Below are positions 7,817 to 16,972 of a DNA stretch of 64,000 bases, piece by piece. This DNA comes from Fusibacter bizertensis. GTDB lineage: Bacteria; Bacillota; Clostridia; Peptostreptococcales; Acidaminobacteraceae. The stretch spans positions 300,568 to 364,567 of the forward strand of contig NZ_JARYZI010000004.1 in assembly GCF_029914245.1 (NCBI RefSeq), in the 5' to 3' direction. The notes beneath the pieces are model-generated. The model was not told the origin of the DNA and did not search any database. It worked only from the letters and a program-made list of their open reading frames with translations. Both the position numbers and the translations under genes were made by a program. Within the stretch, counting starts at the first letter, position 1. Each line of letters opens with the position of its first letter.

Positions 7817-8043
7817 GTATACAACAAGGCTTTAAAGAAATTGATCAAGACCAAGCAGCTTACTTATATGCCAGTGCCTTCAAAAGAAAGTTTGTTAATA
7901 TAATCGGGGATGAAGACCCTAAAGCCCAAAACCTTTATTATAGATTAGGCTTTAGAAAAACAGCTTATACGAAAACTCATAAACCTTTTGCAGGATTGTT
8001 GGGCGTTACTGGGGTGACGCACATGAAAAAAAACTTAAACTAG
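7813..8043 (+). pseudogene. GNAT acetyltransferase with internal deletion
   Basis: The 76-residue product joins a GNAT N-terminus (QGFKEIDQDQAAYLYASAFK) to a GNAT C-terminus (DPKAQNLYYRLGFRKTAYTK). The central strands and the acetyl-CoA pyrophosphate loop (R/QxxGxG/A) that normally lie between are absent, so about 100 residues are missing and the deletion is in frame. It overlaps merR by 4 bp and precedes the hydrolase by 12 bp, so the deletion keeps the operon reading intact. Catalysis is not expected; a residual binding role cannot be excluded. Confidence 0.65.
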
Positions 8044-8055
8044 CTAGGAGGCGAT

Positions 8056-9078
8056 ATGAAAAAAAGAGTTACACTTATAGTCATTCTACTTGTCATATTG
8101 GCGATGTATATTTTAGTGAGATTAGATGCGATGGAACTTAAGGCCACAAAAGAGATTGAACTCACTTTTTCAAGTGAGAACCAGCTGTCTGGTTCACTCT
8201 TTTTACCTGATAAGCCTGGTCCCTATGATGTGGTCGTGTTCGTTCATGGCGATGGTGCCGCAAATAGGACTTTGGATGGTGGCTATAACTTTATCATGAA
8301 TCGCCTGCTAGAAGCTGGTTATGCCTGCTTCTCCTATGATAAAGCAGGTGTTGGTAAGTCATCTAGAGATTGGTTAAATCAGACGATAAAAGACCGTGCT
8401 GTAGAAGTTGTGGATGCTGTTTCAGCAATAAAAAAACAAGTGCCAGTTCAATCACTTGGTACATTGGCCTTCTCACAAGGTGGTTGGGTAACTTCTGAGT
8501 TAGCAATGATGGATGCACCCCTTGATTTTTATATTGTTGTCGGGGGCGCCATCGATTGGATCGAACAACATCGCTATTTTGAAACAAAGTATGCAGAAAC
8601 CTCAGGTTTTAGTGCAGAGGAAACCAATAACTATTTGAGTTATATCGATACAAGTGATCAACTCATTGCTGAAAACGACTACGAAGTATACTCAGCGTAT
8701 GTGAAGCAGCATGATTACGAACAACCAATGTCAAAAGAACGCTTTAACTTTGCCTTTCTAAATTTTGAGGCAAATAGCATAGAGGGAATATCTTATATCA
8801 AAGCGCCATTTCTTGGTGTTTTTGGTGATTCTGATTTAAACGTCGATGTAGAAGATTCGATTCAGACGTATACCAGTGAGTTTGAAAAAATAAATAAAAA
8901 AAATTACGAACTTCATTTAATTAAGGATGCGAGTCATGAGCTTCTTAATGCGCGCTACAATTATAAAAGGGATCAGCTGCCTTACCATGCTTTTTTTCTG
9001 GGAGACAAAATATATGCCCAAGGAGCTATTGAGTTGATCGTCAAATGGTTAGATACAACTATTAAAAACGCCCACTAA
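8056..9078 (+). CDS. membrane-anchored or secreted alpha/beta hydrolase
   Basis: A 340-residue protein with an N-terminal hydrophobic segment after KKR (about residues 4-22), so it is exported or anchored. The hydrolase core shows the oxyanion-side VVFVHGDGAANR, the nucleophile elbow LAFSQGGWV (Ser near residue 140), an acidic GDSDLNVDVED and the catalytic DASHEL near residue 296. Relatives are serine esterases or peptidases of unknown substrate. The start follows TAGGAGGCGAT. It is the last gene of the merR-GNAT-hydrolase operon, which suggests control by the MerR protein, perhaps in response to a xenobiotic or antimicrobial; this is inference. Confidence 0.8.
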   Translation: MKKRVTLIVILLVILAMYILVRLDAMELKATKEIELTFSSENQLSGSLFLPDKPGPYDVVVFVHGDGAANRTLDGGYNFIMNRLLEAGYACFSYDKAGVGKSSRDWLNQTIKDRAVEVVDAVSAIKKQVPVQSLGTLAFSQGGWVTSELAMMDAPLDFYIVVGGAIDWIEQHRYFETKYAETSGFSAEETNNYLSYIDTSDQLIAENDYEVYSAYVKQHDYEQPMSKERFNFAFLNFEANSIEGISYIKAPFLGVFGDSDLNVDVEDSIQTYTSEFEKINKKNYELHLIKDASHELLNARYNYKRDQLPYHAFFLGDKIYAQGAIELIVKWLDTTIKNAH

Positions 9079-9405
9079 AAAGCTGTAGTTCCCATACAGC
9101 ATCTTGATTAAGCCTATCGGTGTATGGCTCTATCAAAATAATGATATTCAAAATTGGTGTAACTCTCTTTCCAAAAAAATCTTAAGATATATTACTCCTT
9201 ATGAAGCTTTCTAGGTCTGCTTAATTATGCTGATGCGTTCATCGATCTATTGATAAAGAGCAAAAGCAATTCAGGATTATTATGGTAATTTTGAAATGAT
9301 TTTTTTGAAAATGATTCTAATTCTCTAAATAAAAATTTGAAAATGCCTATTTTTTCTAATACAATGCTTATAGACAACATAAAAAATCAAAAGGTTGGTC
9401 GCAAT
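9079..9405. other. 327-bp gap before trkA
   Basis: No gene is visible. GCTGTA (9082-9087) can pair with TACAGC (9095-9100) just after the hydrolase stop, a weak possible terminator. AT-rich sequence with TTGAAA-like hexamers near 9290-9330 probably holds the trkA promoter. I see no c-di-AMP (ydaO) riboswitch, which often precedes potassium-uptake genes. Confidence 0.4.
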
Positions 9406-10755
9406 ATGAAAGTTATGATTATTGGAGCAGGAAAATTAGGCAAAAAATTAGCAGCTGCACTCAATGGCGAAATACAAGTTACACTAATGGATAACAATCC
9501 TGTAGTTTTAGATCACTTAAAGGATCATATGGATGTATTAACAGTACATGCAAATGGTGCTAGAAAAGATATATTGGAAGAATTGAATATTGAAACTTAT
9601 GACTTAACCATCGCTGTTACTAGTAGTGATGAAACCAACATTCTCATTAGTTCCATGTCAAAAAATCTCGGTTCTAAACGTAGCATCGCTCGTATCAGGA
9701 ATCCAGAGTACGCTTCACAACTTGACTTTTTTAAAAAATACTACAACATTGATCACGTTATCAATCCTGAGCAATCCACTGCAAACATGATACTGCGTTA
9801 TTTAATGGAAAGCTATACCTTCTATTTTGACGATTACGCAAAGGGGAAAGTTTCAGTTGTTAACTTTAGTATTAAAAATATCTCATCCTTTGTTAATAAG
9901 TCCATTAGTGAGCTTGATTACTTAGATGATCTGGTAATCGCGGCTATTTCACGTAATGGAAATATTATCATTCCACATGGTGATACTATTTTGAAAGAAA
10001 ATGATACGATTTATGTTGTTGGACAACGTGATAAGATTCAAAATTTAGCAAAAGTATTGAAATCTTCAGTTGACAATAAAAACATTCGTAAAGTCATGAT
10101 CATAGGTGGAAGTAGAATTGGATACTATCTTGCAAAATCTCTCACTCAAAAAGGGATTAGTGTTAAAATCATTGAGTCTGATTTAGAGCGCTGCAAAAAT
10201 CTTTCTGAACTGTTACCCGATAACGCCCTCATCATACATGGTGAAGGAACGGATATTGATTTGCTAGAAGAAGACTTGGCTGACATGGATGCTTTCATTG
10301 GTTGTACAGGCTTTGATGAAGAAAACCTATTCATGTCTTTACGTGCAAAGCAACTTGGGATAGGCAAGGTTATTGCTAAGATATCAAGACAAAGTTATGT
10401 TCATATTATCGAAAAACTTGGAATCGATATGGCGATAAACCCTGTAAACATTACAGCCAGTGATATTCTTAAATACATCCGTGGTGGTAGAGTTGCTGCC
10501 GTTTCCTTGTTACTCGATGGACAAGCAGAAGTCATGGAAATTATTGCTGATAAAAAATTGAGCATTATTAACAAACCTCTAAAAGACCTCAAGTTACCAC
10601 AAGGCATTATAATCGGCTCTATTGTCCATAATGGCAAAGTGATTATTCCACATGGTGAATCTAAAATCCAAGCTGGCGATAGAGTTGTCATATTCTCCAT
10701 ACTAGCGAAAGTGCATAAACTTAAAGCATTCCTGAAGTTAAAGGATGGTCTTTAA
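9406..10755 (+). CDS. trkA: Trk potassium uptake regulatory subunit TrkA
   Basis: A 449-residue peripheral protein that gates the TrkH potassium channel in response to nucleotides. It has the full-length tandem layout: RCK_N with nucleotide-binding MIIGAGKLGKKLA (residues 4-16), RCK_C, then a second RCK_N (MIIGGSRIGYYLA, about 227) and second RCK_C ending about residue 445. The start at 9406 gives the nucleotide motif at the very N-terminus as in the family; an in-frame ATG at 9337 adds 23 atypical residues and is rejected, although the ribosome binding site at 9391-9396 is weak. The stop overlaps the trkH start (TAATG). Confidence 0.9.
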   Translation: MKVMIIGAGKLGKKLAAALNGEIQVTLMDNNPVVLDHLKDHMDVLTVHANGARKDILEELNIETYDLTIAVTSSDETNILISSMSKNLGSKRSIARIRNPEYASQLDFFKKYYNIDHVINPEQSTANMILRYLMESYTFYFDDYAKGKVSVVNFSIKNISSFVNKSISELDYLDDLVIAAISRNGNIIIPHGDTILKENDTIYVVGQRDKIQNLAKVLKSSVDNKNIRKVMIIGGSRIGYYLAKSLTQKGISVKIIESDLERCKNLSELLPDNALIIHGEGTDIDLLEEDLADMDAFIGCTGFDEENLFMSLRAKQLGIGKVIAKISRQSYVHIIEKLGIDMAINPVNITASDILKYIRGGRVAAVSLLLDGQAEVMEIIADKKLSIINKPLKDLKLPQGIIIGSIVHNGKVIIPHGESKIQAGDRVVIFSILAKVHKLKAFLKLKDGL

Positions 10756-12200
10756 TGAATAAACGTATAATTGTAAAAGTTCTTGGTTATATACTATTAA
10801 TCCTGGCACTCGGTATGGTTATTCCACTGCTTATTGCCATTTCAAAGCAACAATATGATGTGATGCCATTTGTATTGAGTATTGGTATTACAGCATTTAC
10901 AGGCGCAGGAATGTCTCAAATACCCATAAAGGGTAAGACCAAGATTAAAACACGAGATGGCCTGGCCATAGTGACTTTAGGTTGGCTTCTAGCATCAGCT
11001 TTTGGCGCCTTGCCATTTTATATTTCAGGCAGCATCCCAAGTTATGTGGATGCATTTTTCGAAACCGTTTCTGGATTTACCACAACGGGTGCAACTATCA
11101 TAAATGATATTGAAGTCTTGCCAATGGGCATATTATTTTGGCGATCTTTCACCCACTGGATTGGAGGCATGGGAATTCTTGTGGTGGCAGTCGCCATTCT
11201 TCCTATGATGGGTACTGGTGGTTTTCATGTTTTCAAAGCAGAAAGCCCAGGCCCTGTAGCAGATAGAATCGTTCCTCGTATTAAGGATACTGCTAAAATT
11301 CTGTATGCCACATACATCATTATTTCTTTCGCTGAATTTATTCTACTTCTCATAGGGGGCATGACCCCATTCGAATCCGCTGTACACACCTTTGCCACTT
11401 TGGGCACTGGTGGCTTTTCTACCCGAAATGCTAGTATTGGTGGCTTTAATAACGCATATATTTATATCGTGATTTCTGTTTTCATGATGCTATCAGGCAC
11501 AAACTTCTCCCTTTACTATGACGTATATAAAGGTAAATGGCGCGATGTGCTTCGCAACAGTGAACTGAAATTTTATGTAGGCATTATTGTTGCAACGGTT
11601 CTTGCTATTACAATTAACATGAATATGGATCTTTACCACAACTGGTTTGAATCCTTCCAACACGCATTCTTCCAGGTAACCTCGATCATAACAACGACGG
11701 GTTACACCTCCTTTGATTATGAACAGTGGACGACATTTTCAAAAGCAATTCTGTTCATGCTCATGTTTGTAGGTGGTAGTGCAGGTTCAACGGGTGGTTC
11801 CATCAAGGTCGTCCGAATACTTGCCCTAATCAAACTTGTCCGTCGTGAATTTACGCGCATACTACATCCTAGATCCGTAGTAGCCGTAAAACTAAATAAT
11901 CAAGCTGTTCCAGAGAATGTCCTTCTAAATATCGCAAGTTTCTTTATGTTATATATACTCATATTTGTATTTGGAACGATGCTGATCTCACTTGAAGGTA
12001 TTAGCATGCTAAGTGCAGGCAGTGCTGTCGCAGCAACACTGGGCAACATTGGACCTGGTTTTGATTTCGTAGGCCCAACGAATACGTACTCTGAATTCTC
12101 AAATGCAGGTAAGCTCTTATTATCGTTCTTTATGCTTCTTGGTCGACTTGAATTATTTACAGTACTTGCACTTTTTTCACCAAAGTTCTGGAAACAATAA
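10755..12200 (+). CDS. trkH: Trk potassium uptake transmembrane subunit TrkH
   Basis: A 481-residue membrane protein with four pore-loop repeats of the TrkH/KtrB family. Selectivity-filter segments can be seen as VSGFTTTGATI, ATLGTGGFSTRN, TSIITTTGYTSFD and ATLGNIGPGFD, each with the conserved Gly. With TrkA it forms the potassium uptake system at the cytoplasmic membrane. The start overlaps the trkA stop by one base, giving an obligate operon. The gene ends before a strong convergent terminator at 12287-12312. Confidence 0.92.
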   Translation: MNKRIIVKVLGYILLILALGMVIPLLIAISKQQYDVMPFVLSIGITAFTGAGMSQIPIKGKTKIKTRDGLAIVTLGWLLASAFGALPFYISGSIPSYVDAFFETVSGFTTTGATIINDIEVLPMGILFWRSFTHWIGGMGILVVAVAILPMMGTGGFHVFKAESPGPVADRIVPRIKDTAKILYATYIIISFAEFILLLIGGMTPFESAVHTFATLGTGGFSTRNASIGGFNNAYIYIVISVFMMLSGTNFSLYYDVYKGKWRDVLRNSELKFYVGIIVATVLAITINMNMDLYHNWFESFQHAFFQVTSIITTTGYTSFDYEQWTTFSKAILFMLMFVGGSAGSTGGSIKVVRILALIKLVRREFTRILHPRSVVAVKLNNQAVPENVLLNIASFFMLYILIFVFGTMLISLEGISMLSAGSAVAATLGNIGPGFDFVGPTNTYSEFSNAGKLLLSFFMLLGRLELFTVLALFSPKFWKQ

Positions 12201-12284
12201 TCACTTAAAACTTCCTTTGCTTATGAAATGCACTGTACGAAGAGGATTGCCTTTCCAAAAAGTATTAGAACACTTATAAGCAGT

Positions 12285-12315
12285 AAAAAGGGACAGCATT
12301 AACTGTCCCTTTAGT
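12285..12315. terminator. bidirectional terminator between trkH and the VOC gene
   Basis: AAAGGGACAG (12287-12296) pairs with CTGTCCCTTT (12303-12312) with a 6-base loop; A and T flanks allow action on both converging transcripts. Confidence 0.8.
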
Positions 12316-12354
12316 TATTTAGTGCGATGAAAAAGATCTTTATTGTCCTCAAAT

Positions 12355-12723
12355 TTACTTAAAGTTATTAAGCCCTATCTTATTGCCTTCAGAATCTATG
12401 AACAAACCATAATATCCACTCTCATCTGCGTGAGGTGATTTTTCTACTAGCACTGTTCCTCCAAGATCGCCAACAAGGCTTAGAAGTCCTTCAATGTCTT
12501 TCTCCATATTCAAGTATATTGTCACGCCATTCACCGAAGGTTCATTTCCTTCACCTTCGACAATAGTGCCAAATGACAATTGATCTTCGCTGGGGAATAC
12601 ACCCATCTTCATACCCTGAAAATCCATAACTTTAATACTAATACCAAGCAGTGTTTCATAAAAATGCACAGCCCGATTGATATCTTTAGCTGGAATTTCA
12701 AATATTGCAATCATGCTTTTCAT
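12355..12723 (-). CDS. VOC family (glyoxalase/bleomycin-resistance fold) protein
   Basis: A 122-residue single-domain protein of the vicinal oxygen chelate fold. It begins MIAIFEIPAKDINRAVHFYE, the usual first strand and helix, and ends with YYGLFIDSEGNKIGLN, the second module. Putative metal ligands are Glu/His at positions typical for the fold, but not the full glyoxalase I set, so substrate is unknown. The start has an excellent AAAGGAGG site at 12736-12730. It lies 81 bp beyond an AraC regulator gene on the same strand, which may control it. Confidence 0.8.
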   Translation of the reverse strand: MKSMIAIFEIPAKDINRAVHFYETLLGISIKVMDFQGMKMGVFPSEDQLSFGTIVEGEGNEPSVNGVTIYLNMEKDIEGLLSLVGDLGGTVLVEKSPHADESGYYGLFIDSEGNKIGLNNFK

Positions 12724-12804
12724 ATAAAATGCCTCCTTTTTTTAATGGTATTATCACTATAAACCATACCTGATTAAAAAAATTGTAAAAAAGCGACAGA
12801 TGCT

Positions 12805-13620
12805 CTATTTGTAGAATTTACTTGATAGAATCATTTCATCCGATCTAAAAAAATCCTTGGGTGTAATTCCTGTAAACTCCTTGAAATCTTTTATAAAATG
12901 AGACTGGTCATAATACTCACTTGAGTACGCGATTTTCGTCAAACTTTGAGGTTCTATATCAAGCAATAGAGAAAGTGCTGCTTGTAAGCGTATAACTTTG
13001 CCTAGCTGTTTAGGACTTAAGCCAATGTGTCTTTTGAACTGACGTTCTAATCGTCTTCTACTCCCCTTGTCTACTCCGAAAATATCCGCAATTTTTACAC
13101 GACCACTACTTTGATAAATGGCGTCTACAGTCGTTCTTACAACTTGATCTATGACTTTATTTTCTTTTAGCCTCTCAAGTAAAAACGCCTCCATAATAGC
13201 AATACGTTCTTGAGTAGAGTCTGCTTGTATGATATCACTTTCCAGTTTTCTGATTATCTTTGGGTCAAACAATTCATCTAAAGGTGTTTCTTTGTTTACT
13301 AATTCATCCAATGATTGATCAATCAGATTCGAAAATCCTAGCGGGAAGAAACTAATCGCAAAAGTATCCACCTCCCCAACAGGTTCAATATAAAAAGGCT
13401 CCACAATTTGCCCAATTACCATAGCTCTTGGCTGTAAGATAAACTCATCATCTGATATAAATCTTTTGATGTCATCACCTAGAATAAAAGCCATCTCTAT
13501 ACAACCATCTGGTATGATTCTTTGCCTACTATGACTTTCCTGCTTAGGAACTTTCAAACTCCAGTATAAGTTTATTAATGATTCCAATTCATGGCTAGGT
13601 CTATATGTCAAGTATTCCAT
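12805..13620 (-). CDS. AraC family transcriptional regulator (DUF6597-like sensor)
   Basis: A 271-residue regulator. The N-terminal half (YRPSHELESLINLYWSLKVP, then RIIPDGCIEMAFILGD) fits the DUF6597-type sensor often found before AraC helix-turn-helix domains. The C-terminal half carries the two-helix AraC DNA-binding domain: RRLERQFKRHIGLSPKQLGK and YYDQSHFIKDFKEFTGITPK. An AGGAGAATCT site supports the start at 13620. It is followed by the VOC gene on the same strand, a common pairing in which the regulator adjusts a small detoxification enzyme; that link is inferred. Confidence 0.88.
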   Translation of the reverse strand: MEYLTYRPSHELESLINLYWSLKVPKQESHSRQRIIPDGCIEMAFILGDDIKRFISDDEFILQPRAMVIGQIVEPFYIEPVGEVDTFAISFFPLGFSNLIDQSLDELVNKETPLDELFDPKIIRKLESDIIQADSTQERIAIMEAFLLERLKENKVIDQVVRTTVDAIYQSSGRVKIADIFGVDKGSRRRLERQFKRHIGLSPKQLGKVIRLQAALSLLLDIEPQSLTKIAYSSEYYDQSHFIKDFKEFTGITPKDFFRSDEMILSSKFYK

Positions 13621-13672
13621 AGATTCTCCTGTGCATCATTTTGATTTCCATAAACTTTTGAAAAAAACGCAC

Positions 13673-14152
13673 TTACTTGTGATACGGCTCACCCTTCATA
13701 ATCCGAAACCCACGATAAATCTGCTCCAAGAGCACCACCTTCATCATCTGATGCGGAAACGTCATCTTAGAAAAGGACAGTGCAAAATTAGACCTCTCCA
13801 AAACAAGATCCGAAAGTCCAAGACTCCCTCCGATGATAAATACAACATCAGAGTTACCTTCAAGTCCAAGATCCGCTAACTTCTCTGATAACCCCTCAGA
13901 AGTAAGCTGCTTTCCTTTGATCTCAAGTGTGATCACATACTGTGAATCTTTGATTTTGGCTAAGATTCGTTCGCCTTCTTTATCTTTGATCTGCACCATC
14001 TCTTTGTCTGAGAGTGTCTCCGGTGCTTTTTCATCTGGTACTTCTATCTGATTTAGGGTGCAATACTTGCTTAGCCGCTTCGTATATTCACCAATCGCAT
14101 CAGTAAAGAATTTTTCTTTAATTTTTCCAACTGTAATCACTGTAATTCGCAT
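13673..14152 (-). CDS. rlmH: 23S rRNA pseudouridine-1915 N3-methyltransferase RlmH
   Basis: A 159-residue SPOUT methyltransferase, the usual length. It begins [16 protein letters not shown], and shows the SAM-binding knot [17 protein letters not shown] and the nearly invariant C-terminus [19 protein letters not shown]. It methylates pseudouridine 1915 in helix 69 of 23S rRNA on assembled ribosomes. The start at 14152 follows TAGGAGATACGT. A long palindrome (14168-14229) lies 16 bp upstream, between it and the phosphoesterase gene. Confidence 0.95.
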   Translation of the reverse strand: MRITVITVGKIKEKFFTDAIGEYTKRLSKYCTLNQIEVPDEKAPETLSDKEMVQIKDKEGERILAKIKDSQYVITLEIKGKQLTSEGLSEKLADLGLEGNSDVVFIIGGSLGLSDLVLERSNFALSFSKMTFPHQMMKVVLLEQIYRGFRIMKGEPYHK

Positions 14153-14167
14153 ACGTATCTCCTAGTT

Positions 14168-14229
14168 GGCTAAAAGGTGTCAGGTCATAGTTAGCCAAAT
14201 GGCTAACTATGACCTGACACCTTTTAGCC
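14168..14229. repeat. long perfect palindrome, copy 1
   Basis: A 29-bp arm at 14168-14196 is perfectly complementary to 14201-14229 around AAAT. The arm contains AAAAGGTGTCAGGTCATAG. A close copy is at 15686-15747. The last base of the right arm is the G of the phosphoesterase TAG stop. No T-run follows on either strand, so it is not a standard terminator; it resembles a REP-type element. Confidence 0.85.
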
Positions 14230-15662
14230 TATATTTCTCCGCTATATTCATTATCGGGTGAATCATCCAATAGCATGGATTCCACATAGCTCCTCAAAAA
14301 CCCTTCTTCTTCCTGCATCCAAAGTGCATAACCCAGTCCGTTTCTGATGGTTTCTTTTATGATAGCATCACTATCTGTTCCAGCAAAATACCCTTCATTA
14401 AGGTCTGCAAATACTGTTTTCATCGCCTCAACTTCCTCAAGCGTTCGGCTATTTGCAATTCTTTCACCGATAAGTGCCACAGAATTTTCTCTAAAAACTT
14501 CACGTGCATGCGATTTAAAGTCTAGTAAAAATGGATCTGTTAATTTTTCTAATTGGGCGTAACTGTCCATATCTATCCACTGCGTGTGATAATCTACCTT
14601 TTCATCTGTAAAAGTCGCAACGCCATAAGTCTGTGCATATTGCAAAAGACTGCCTGTTGCAATCTCTGTGAGATTACCCTCAGATATAATATCTTGTATG
14701 TGGATATGTCCTGAAAAATTGAGTTTTATCCCCAATGTATCAAGGATATCGGTTCCTTCCTGAATATTATCAATGACAAACCCACGGTCATGAACTGGTG
14801 AATGCGATAGCATATTATGATGAGAAGAAGAAATGACCTTTGCACCTTTTGGCGAGAGTGCTTTTATCTGCTTATCCACATCCAAAAGCCACTCTATCGT
14901 AGACGTCCTAAGTTCGCCTCCTGTGACTGGGTAACCAAGTGCTATGTTATCCTCATATTTGCAGGTATCAAGCATCACTAAATAAAAATCATCTGCTAAT
15001 CTTACCACGTAACTGAGTGAACTTGGATCTCTAGACAGTGCTTCGTTATAGCCAAAATCCGAATATATACTGGAGAATTCGCCAGGTGAAACTGTGTCAG
15101 TGACTTCCTGTTTACCAGAGACAAAAGTCCGCGCATATGGGTTGTTTACATCGTGGTTACCTGGGATGACAAAGACCCGCGTATGTCTACTTGTGCCACT
15201 GTCAGCACCTATATCTTTTGCTTCGATCTCATGAAAATAATTGGCAAGCCATTCATGCGAGCTAAGTTCACCATGGGTCGTAAGGTCGCCACTGACGATT
15301 AAGATGTCAGTGTCAATATCCACTTTAAGAGCTTCTAAAATTTCAGTCGAATACGCTAAGAGTTTGCCGTCTCCACTATTTATAAATGTTTCGAACACCT
15401 TATTGTCCGCTCTTAAATCTGGCGAAAGTTGGTGTATGTCCGAGATAATCGTTGCTGTAATTTGATTATTTGTGTCACGAGAAGGAAGCGTTATTGGGTC
15501 GTCTTGCGGCTTAGTTTGTGATTCAACTTGCGAGGTAGCTTCATGAATTATAGGCTCATTTGAGCCGGAACCACCTTGATTACAACCGGTTAACACGACC
15601 ATCGTCAGCATCAGCATCTGATATAACATCATCATGCATCTTGTTTTTTTCTGTCTCTTCAA
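14229..15662 (-). CDS. metallophosphoesterase lipoprotein
   Basis: A 477-residue exported calcineurin-like phosphoesterase. A basic start KRQKKTR and a hydrophobic stretch end in lipobox VVLTGC, so the mature protein should be lipid-anchored at a Cys near residue 27. Metal-binding motifs are in order: ISDIHQLSPD, IVSGDLTTHGELSS, VIPGNHDVNN, SSHHNMLSHSP and NFSGHIHIQDI. The substrate is unknown. The chosen start is TTG 15662, seven bases behind AGGGAG; a longer frame from 15716 would translate the palindrome and bury the signal sequence. The TAG stop overlaps palindrome copy 1. Confidence 0.85.
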   Translation of the reverse strand: MKRQKKTRCMMMLYQMLMLTMVVLTGCNQGGSGSNEPIIHEATSQVESQTKPQDDPITLPSRDTNNQITATIISDIHQLSPDLRADNKVFETFINSGDGKLLAYSTEILEALKVDIDTDILIVSGDLTTHGELSSHEWLANYFHEIEAKDIGADSGTSRHTRVFVIPGNHDVNNPYARTFVSGKQEVTDTVSPGEFSSIYSDFGYNEALSRDPSSLSYVVRLADDFYLVMLDTCKYEDNIALGYPVTGGELRTSTIEWLLDVDKQIKALSPKGAKVISSSHHNMLSHSPVHDRGFVIDNIQEGTDILDTLGIKLNFSGHIHIQDIISEGNLTEIATGSLLQYAQTYGVATFTDEKVDYHTQWIDMDSYAQLEKLTDPFLLDFKSHAREVFRENSVALIGERIANSRTLEEVEAMKTVFADLNEGYFAGTDSDAIIKETIRNGLGYALWMQEEEGFLRSYVESMLLDDSPDNEYSGEI

Positions 15663-15685
15663 AATTTTACTCCCTATCTGGTTAA

Positions 15686-15747
15686 AGCTAAAAGGTGTCA
15701 GGTCAAAGTTAGCCAAAAGGCTAACTATGACCTGACACCTTTTAGCC
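15686..15747. repeat. long palindrome, copy 2
   Basis: Arms 15686-15714 and 15719-15747 pair with two mismatches around AAAA. The sequence is nearly identical to copy 1 at 14168-14229. The outer edge supplies the TAA stop of the DUF362 gene, and the other side lies just before the phosphoesterase start. Confidence 0.85.
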
Positions 15748-16758
15748 TATTAGTTCGTAAGCATCTGTGCCAAGTCCGATCTTCACAGCATGTCTTATTG
15801 AATCACGACCATCATCAAATAATTTTTCGCCAGCTTCTTTCTGGAGCATATCAATACAAGCTGCATCTATTGCTACCGGATCTTTTGAGACGAAAACACC
15901 GATATCTTCAGCGACTGTGTGCATGTGTTGTCCCATACAGTCACACTCTGGTGTCACGTTGATAAGGTACGTAATGTAGATATTATCTTTTCCAAGCTGA
16001 GCAGCATAAGCGTATTCAGCGATTTTTTCTTTAAAATTTTTGCCTGTCCAGTCACTTTGGATTGCGCCTACAGGGCAAACAGCGATACAGCCTGCACAGC
16101 CAACACATTTGTCATGATTGATGAACGCTTTTTCTTCCATAGTAATCGCATCAACATCACATTTTTTGATACAAAGTCCACAAGCGATACATTTTGATGC
16201 CTTCACCACAGGATTAATACCTGCGTGCTGTGCCATCTTGCCGCCTCTTGATGCAAAACCCATAGAAAGTTGCTTCATTGCGCCACCAAAACCAGCAGAG
16301 CCATGACCTTTAAAGTGACTCATCACTATAAACTGCTCATAATCTCCAAAAGCTTTACCGATTTTACATGATTTAAAAAACTCTTTATTGATCTCAATTT
16401 CATCGAAAAGTTCACCCATTTCACCATCTGCGATGATCACAGGAAGTTGTGTGAAACCGTGGTCTTTTGCAATTTGTTTATGACTTTCTGCTGTTGTTCT
16501 AGCGCCTCTATAAAGTACATTAGTCTCTATAAAAGCCGATGGAATCTCATTTGCTTTTAAATAATCTATAACACCTTCATAACAAGTCGACGGTACATAA
16601 GTATCGTTGCCTTTTTCGCCAAAATGCACTTTCATAGGCACAGTACCTTTAAAGGTATGCCCTTCCTGAGCAATTAATGTTTCCATAAGTGAAAGCGCAG
16701 CATCACTAAGCGCTTTAATATCCTTGTTGTCTACCCTCTTAAAATAAACTTTTGACAT
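15742..16758 (-). CDS. DUF362 domain protein with two [4Fe-4S] clusters
   Basis: A 338-residue cytoplasmic protein. The DUF362 part (YFKRVDNKD... VHFGEKGNDTYVP...) surrounds two ferredoxin-type motifs, CIACGLCIKKCDVDAI and CVGCAGCIAVCPVGAI (about residues 190-245), each with CxxCxxCxxxC spacing for one [4Fe-4S] cluster. Such proteins are widespread in strict anaerobes and are presumed electron carriers; no substrate is known. The start at 16758 follows AAAGGGAGGACAC, while the frame to 16791 has no site. The TAA stop lies in palindrome copy 2. It heads a three-gene same-strand array with the phosphoesterase and rlmH. Confidence 0.88.
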   Translation of the reverse strand: MSKVYFKRVDNKDIKALSDAALSLMETLIAQEGHTFKGTVPMKVHFGEKGNDTYVPSTCYEGVIDYLKANEIPSAFIETNVLYRGARTTAESHKQIAKDHGFTQLPVIIADGEMGELFDEIEINKEFFKSCKIGKAFGDYEQFIVMSHFKGHGSAGFGGAMKQLSMGFASRGGKMAQHAGINPVVKASKCIACGLCIKKCDVDAITMEEKAFINHDKCVGCAGCIAVCPVGAIQSDWTGKNFKEKIAEYAYAAQLGKDNIYITYLINVTPECDCMGQHMHTVAEDIGVFVSKDPVAIDAACIDMLQKEAGEKLFDDGRDSIRHAVKIGLGTDAYELIG

Positions 16759-16972
16759 GTGTCCTCCCTTTACTTCGTACCGCGACTTCATATTTAGACT
16801 TCGTAGTACATCTACTTAAATTAAAATCCTCTTTGATTTCCTCTTTAATCTTCTCTTTAATTTTACGCTATATAGTTCATAGCTTCTTTATAATAACACG
16901 TCTAAAGTCACACCTTTAAATTGAATTTTAGTTATATTTTAATGTGATTTTCATAAACGTTTGTTATGCTGT

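Noticed and set aside
9297..9320. Fur-box-like TGAAAATGATTCTAA before trkA
   Set aside because: Only about 11 of 14 positions match and the region is AT-rich; no iron gene follows.
9079..9405. c-di-AMP (ydaO) riboswitch before trkA
   Set aside because: Looked for because it often precedes potassium genes; no conserved core elements could be found.
16792..16972. CTCTTTAAT-like short repeats upstream of the DUF362 gene
   Set aside because: Three loose copies in pyrimidine-rich DNA without fixed spacing; no structure or motif to support function.
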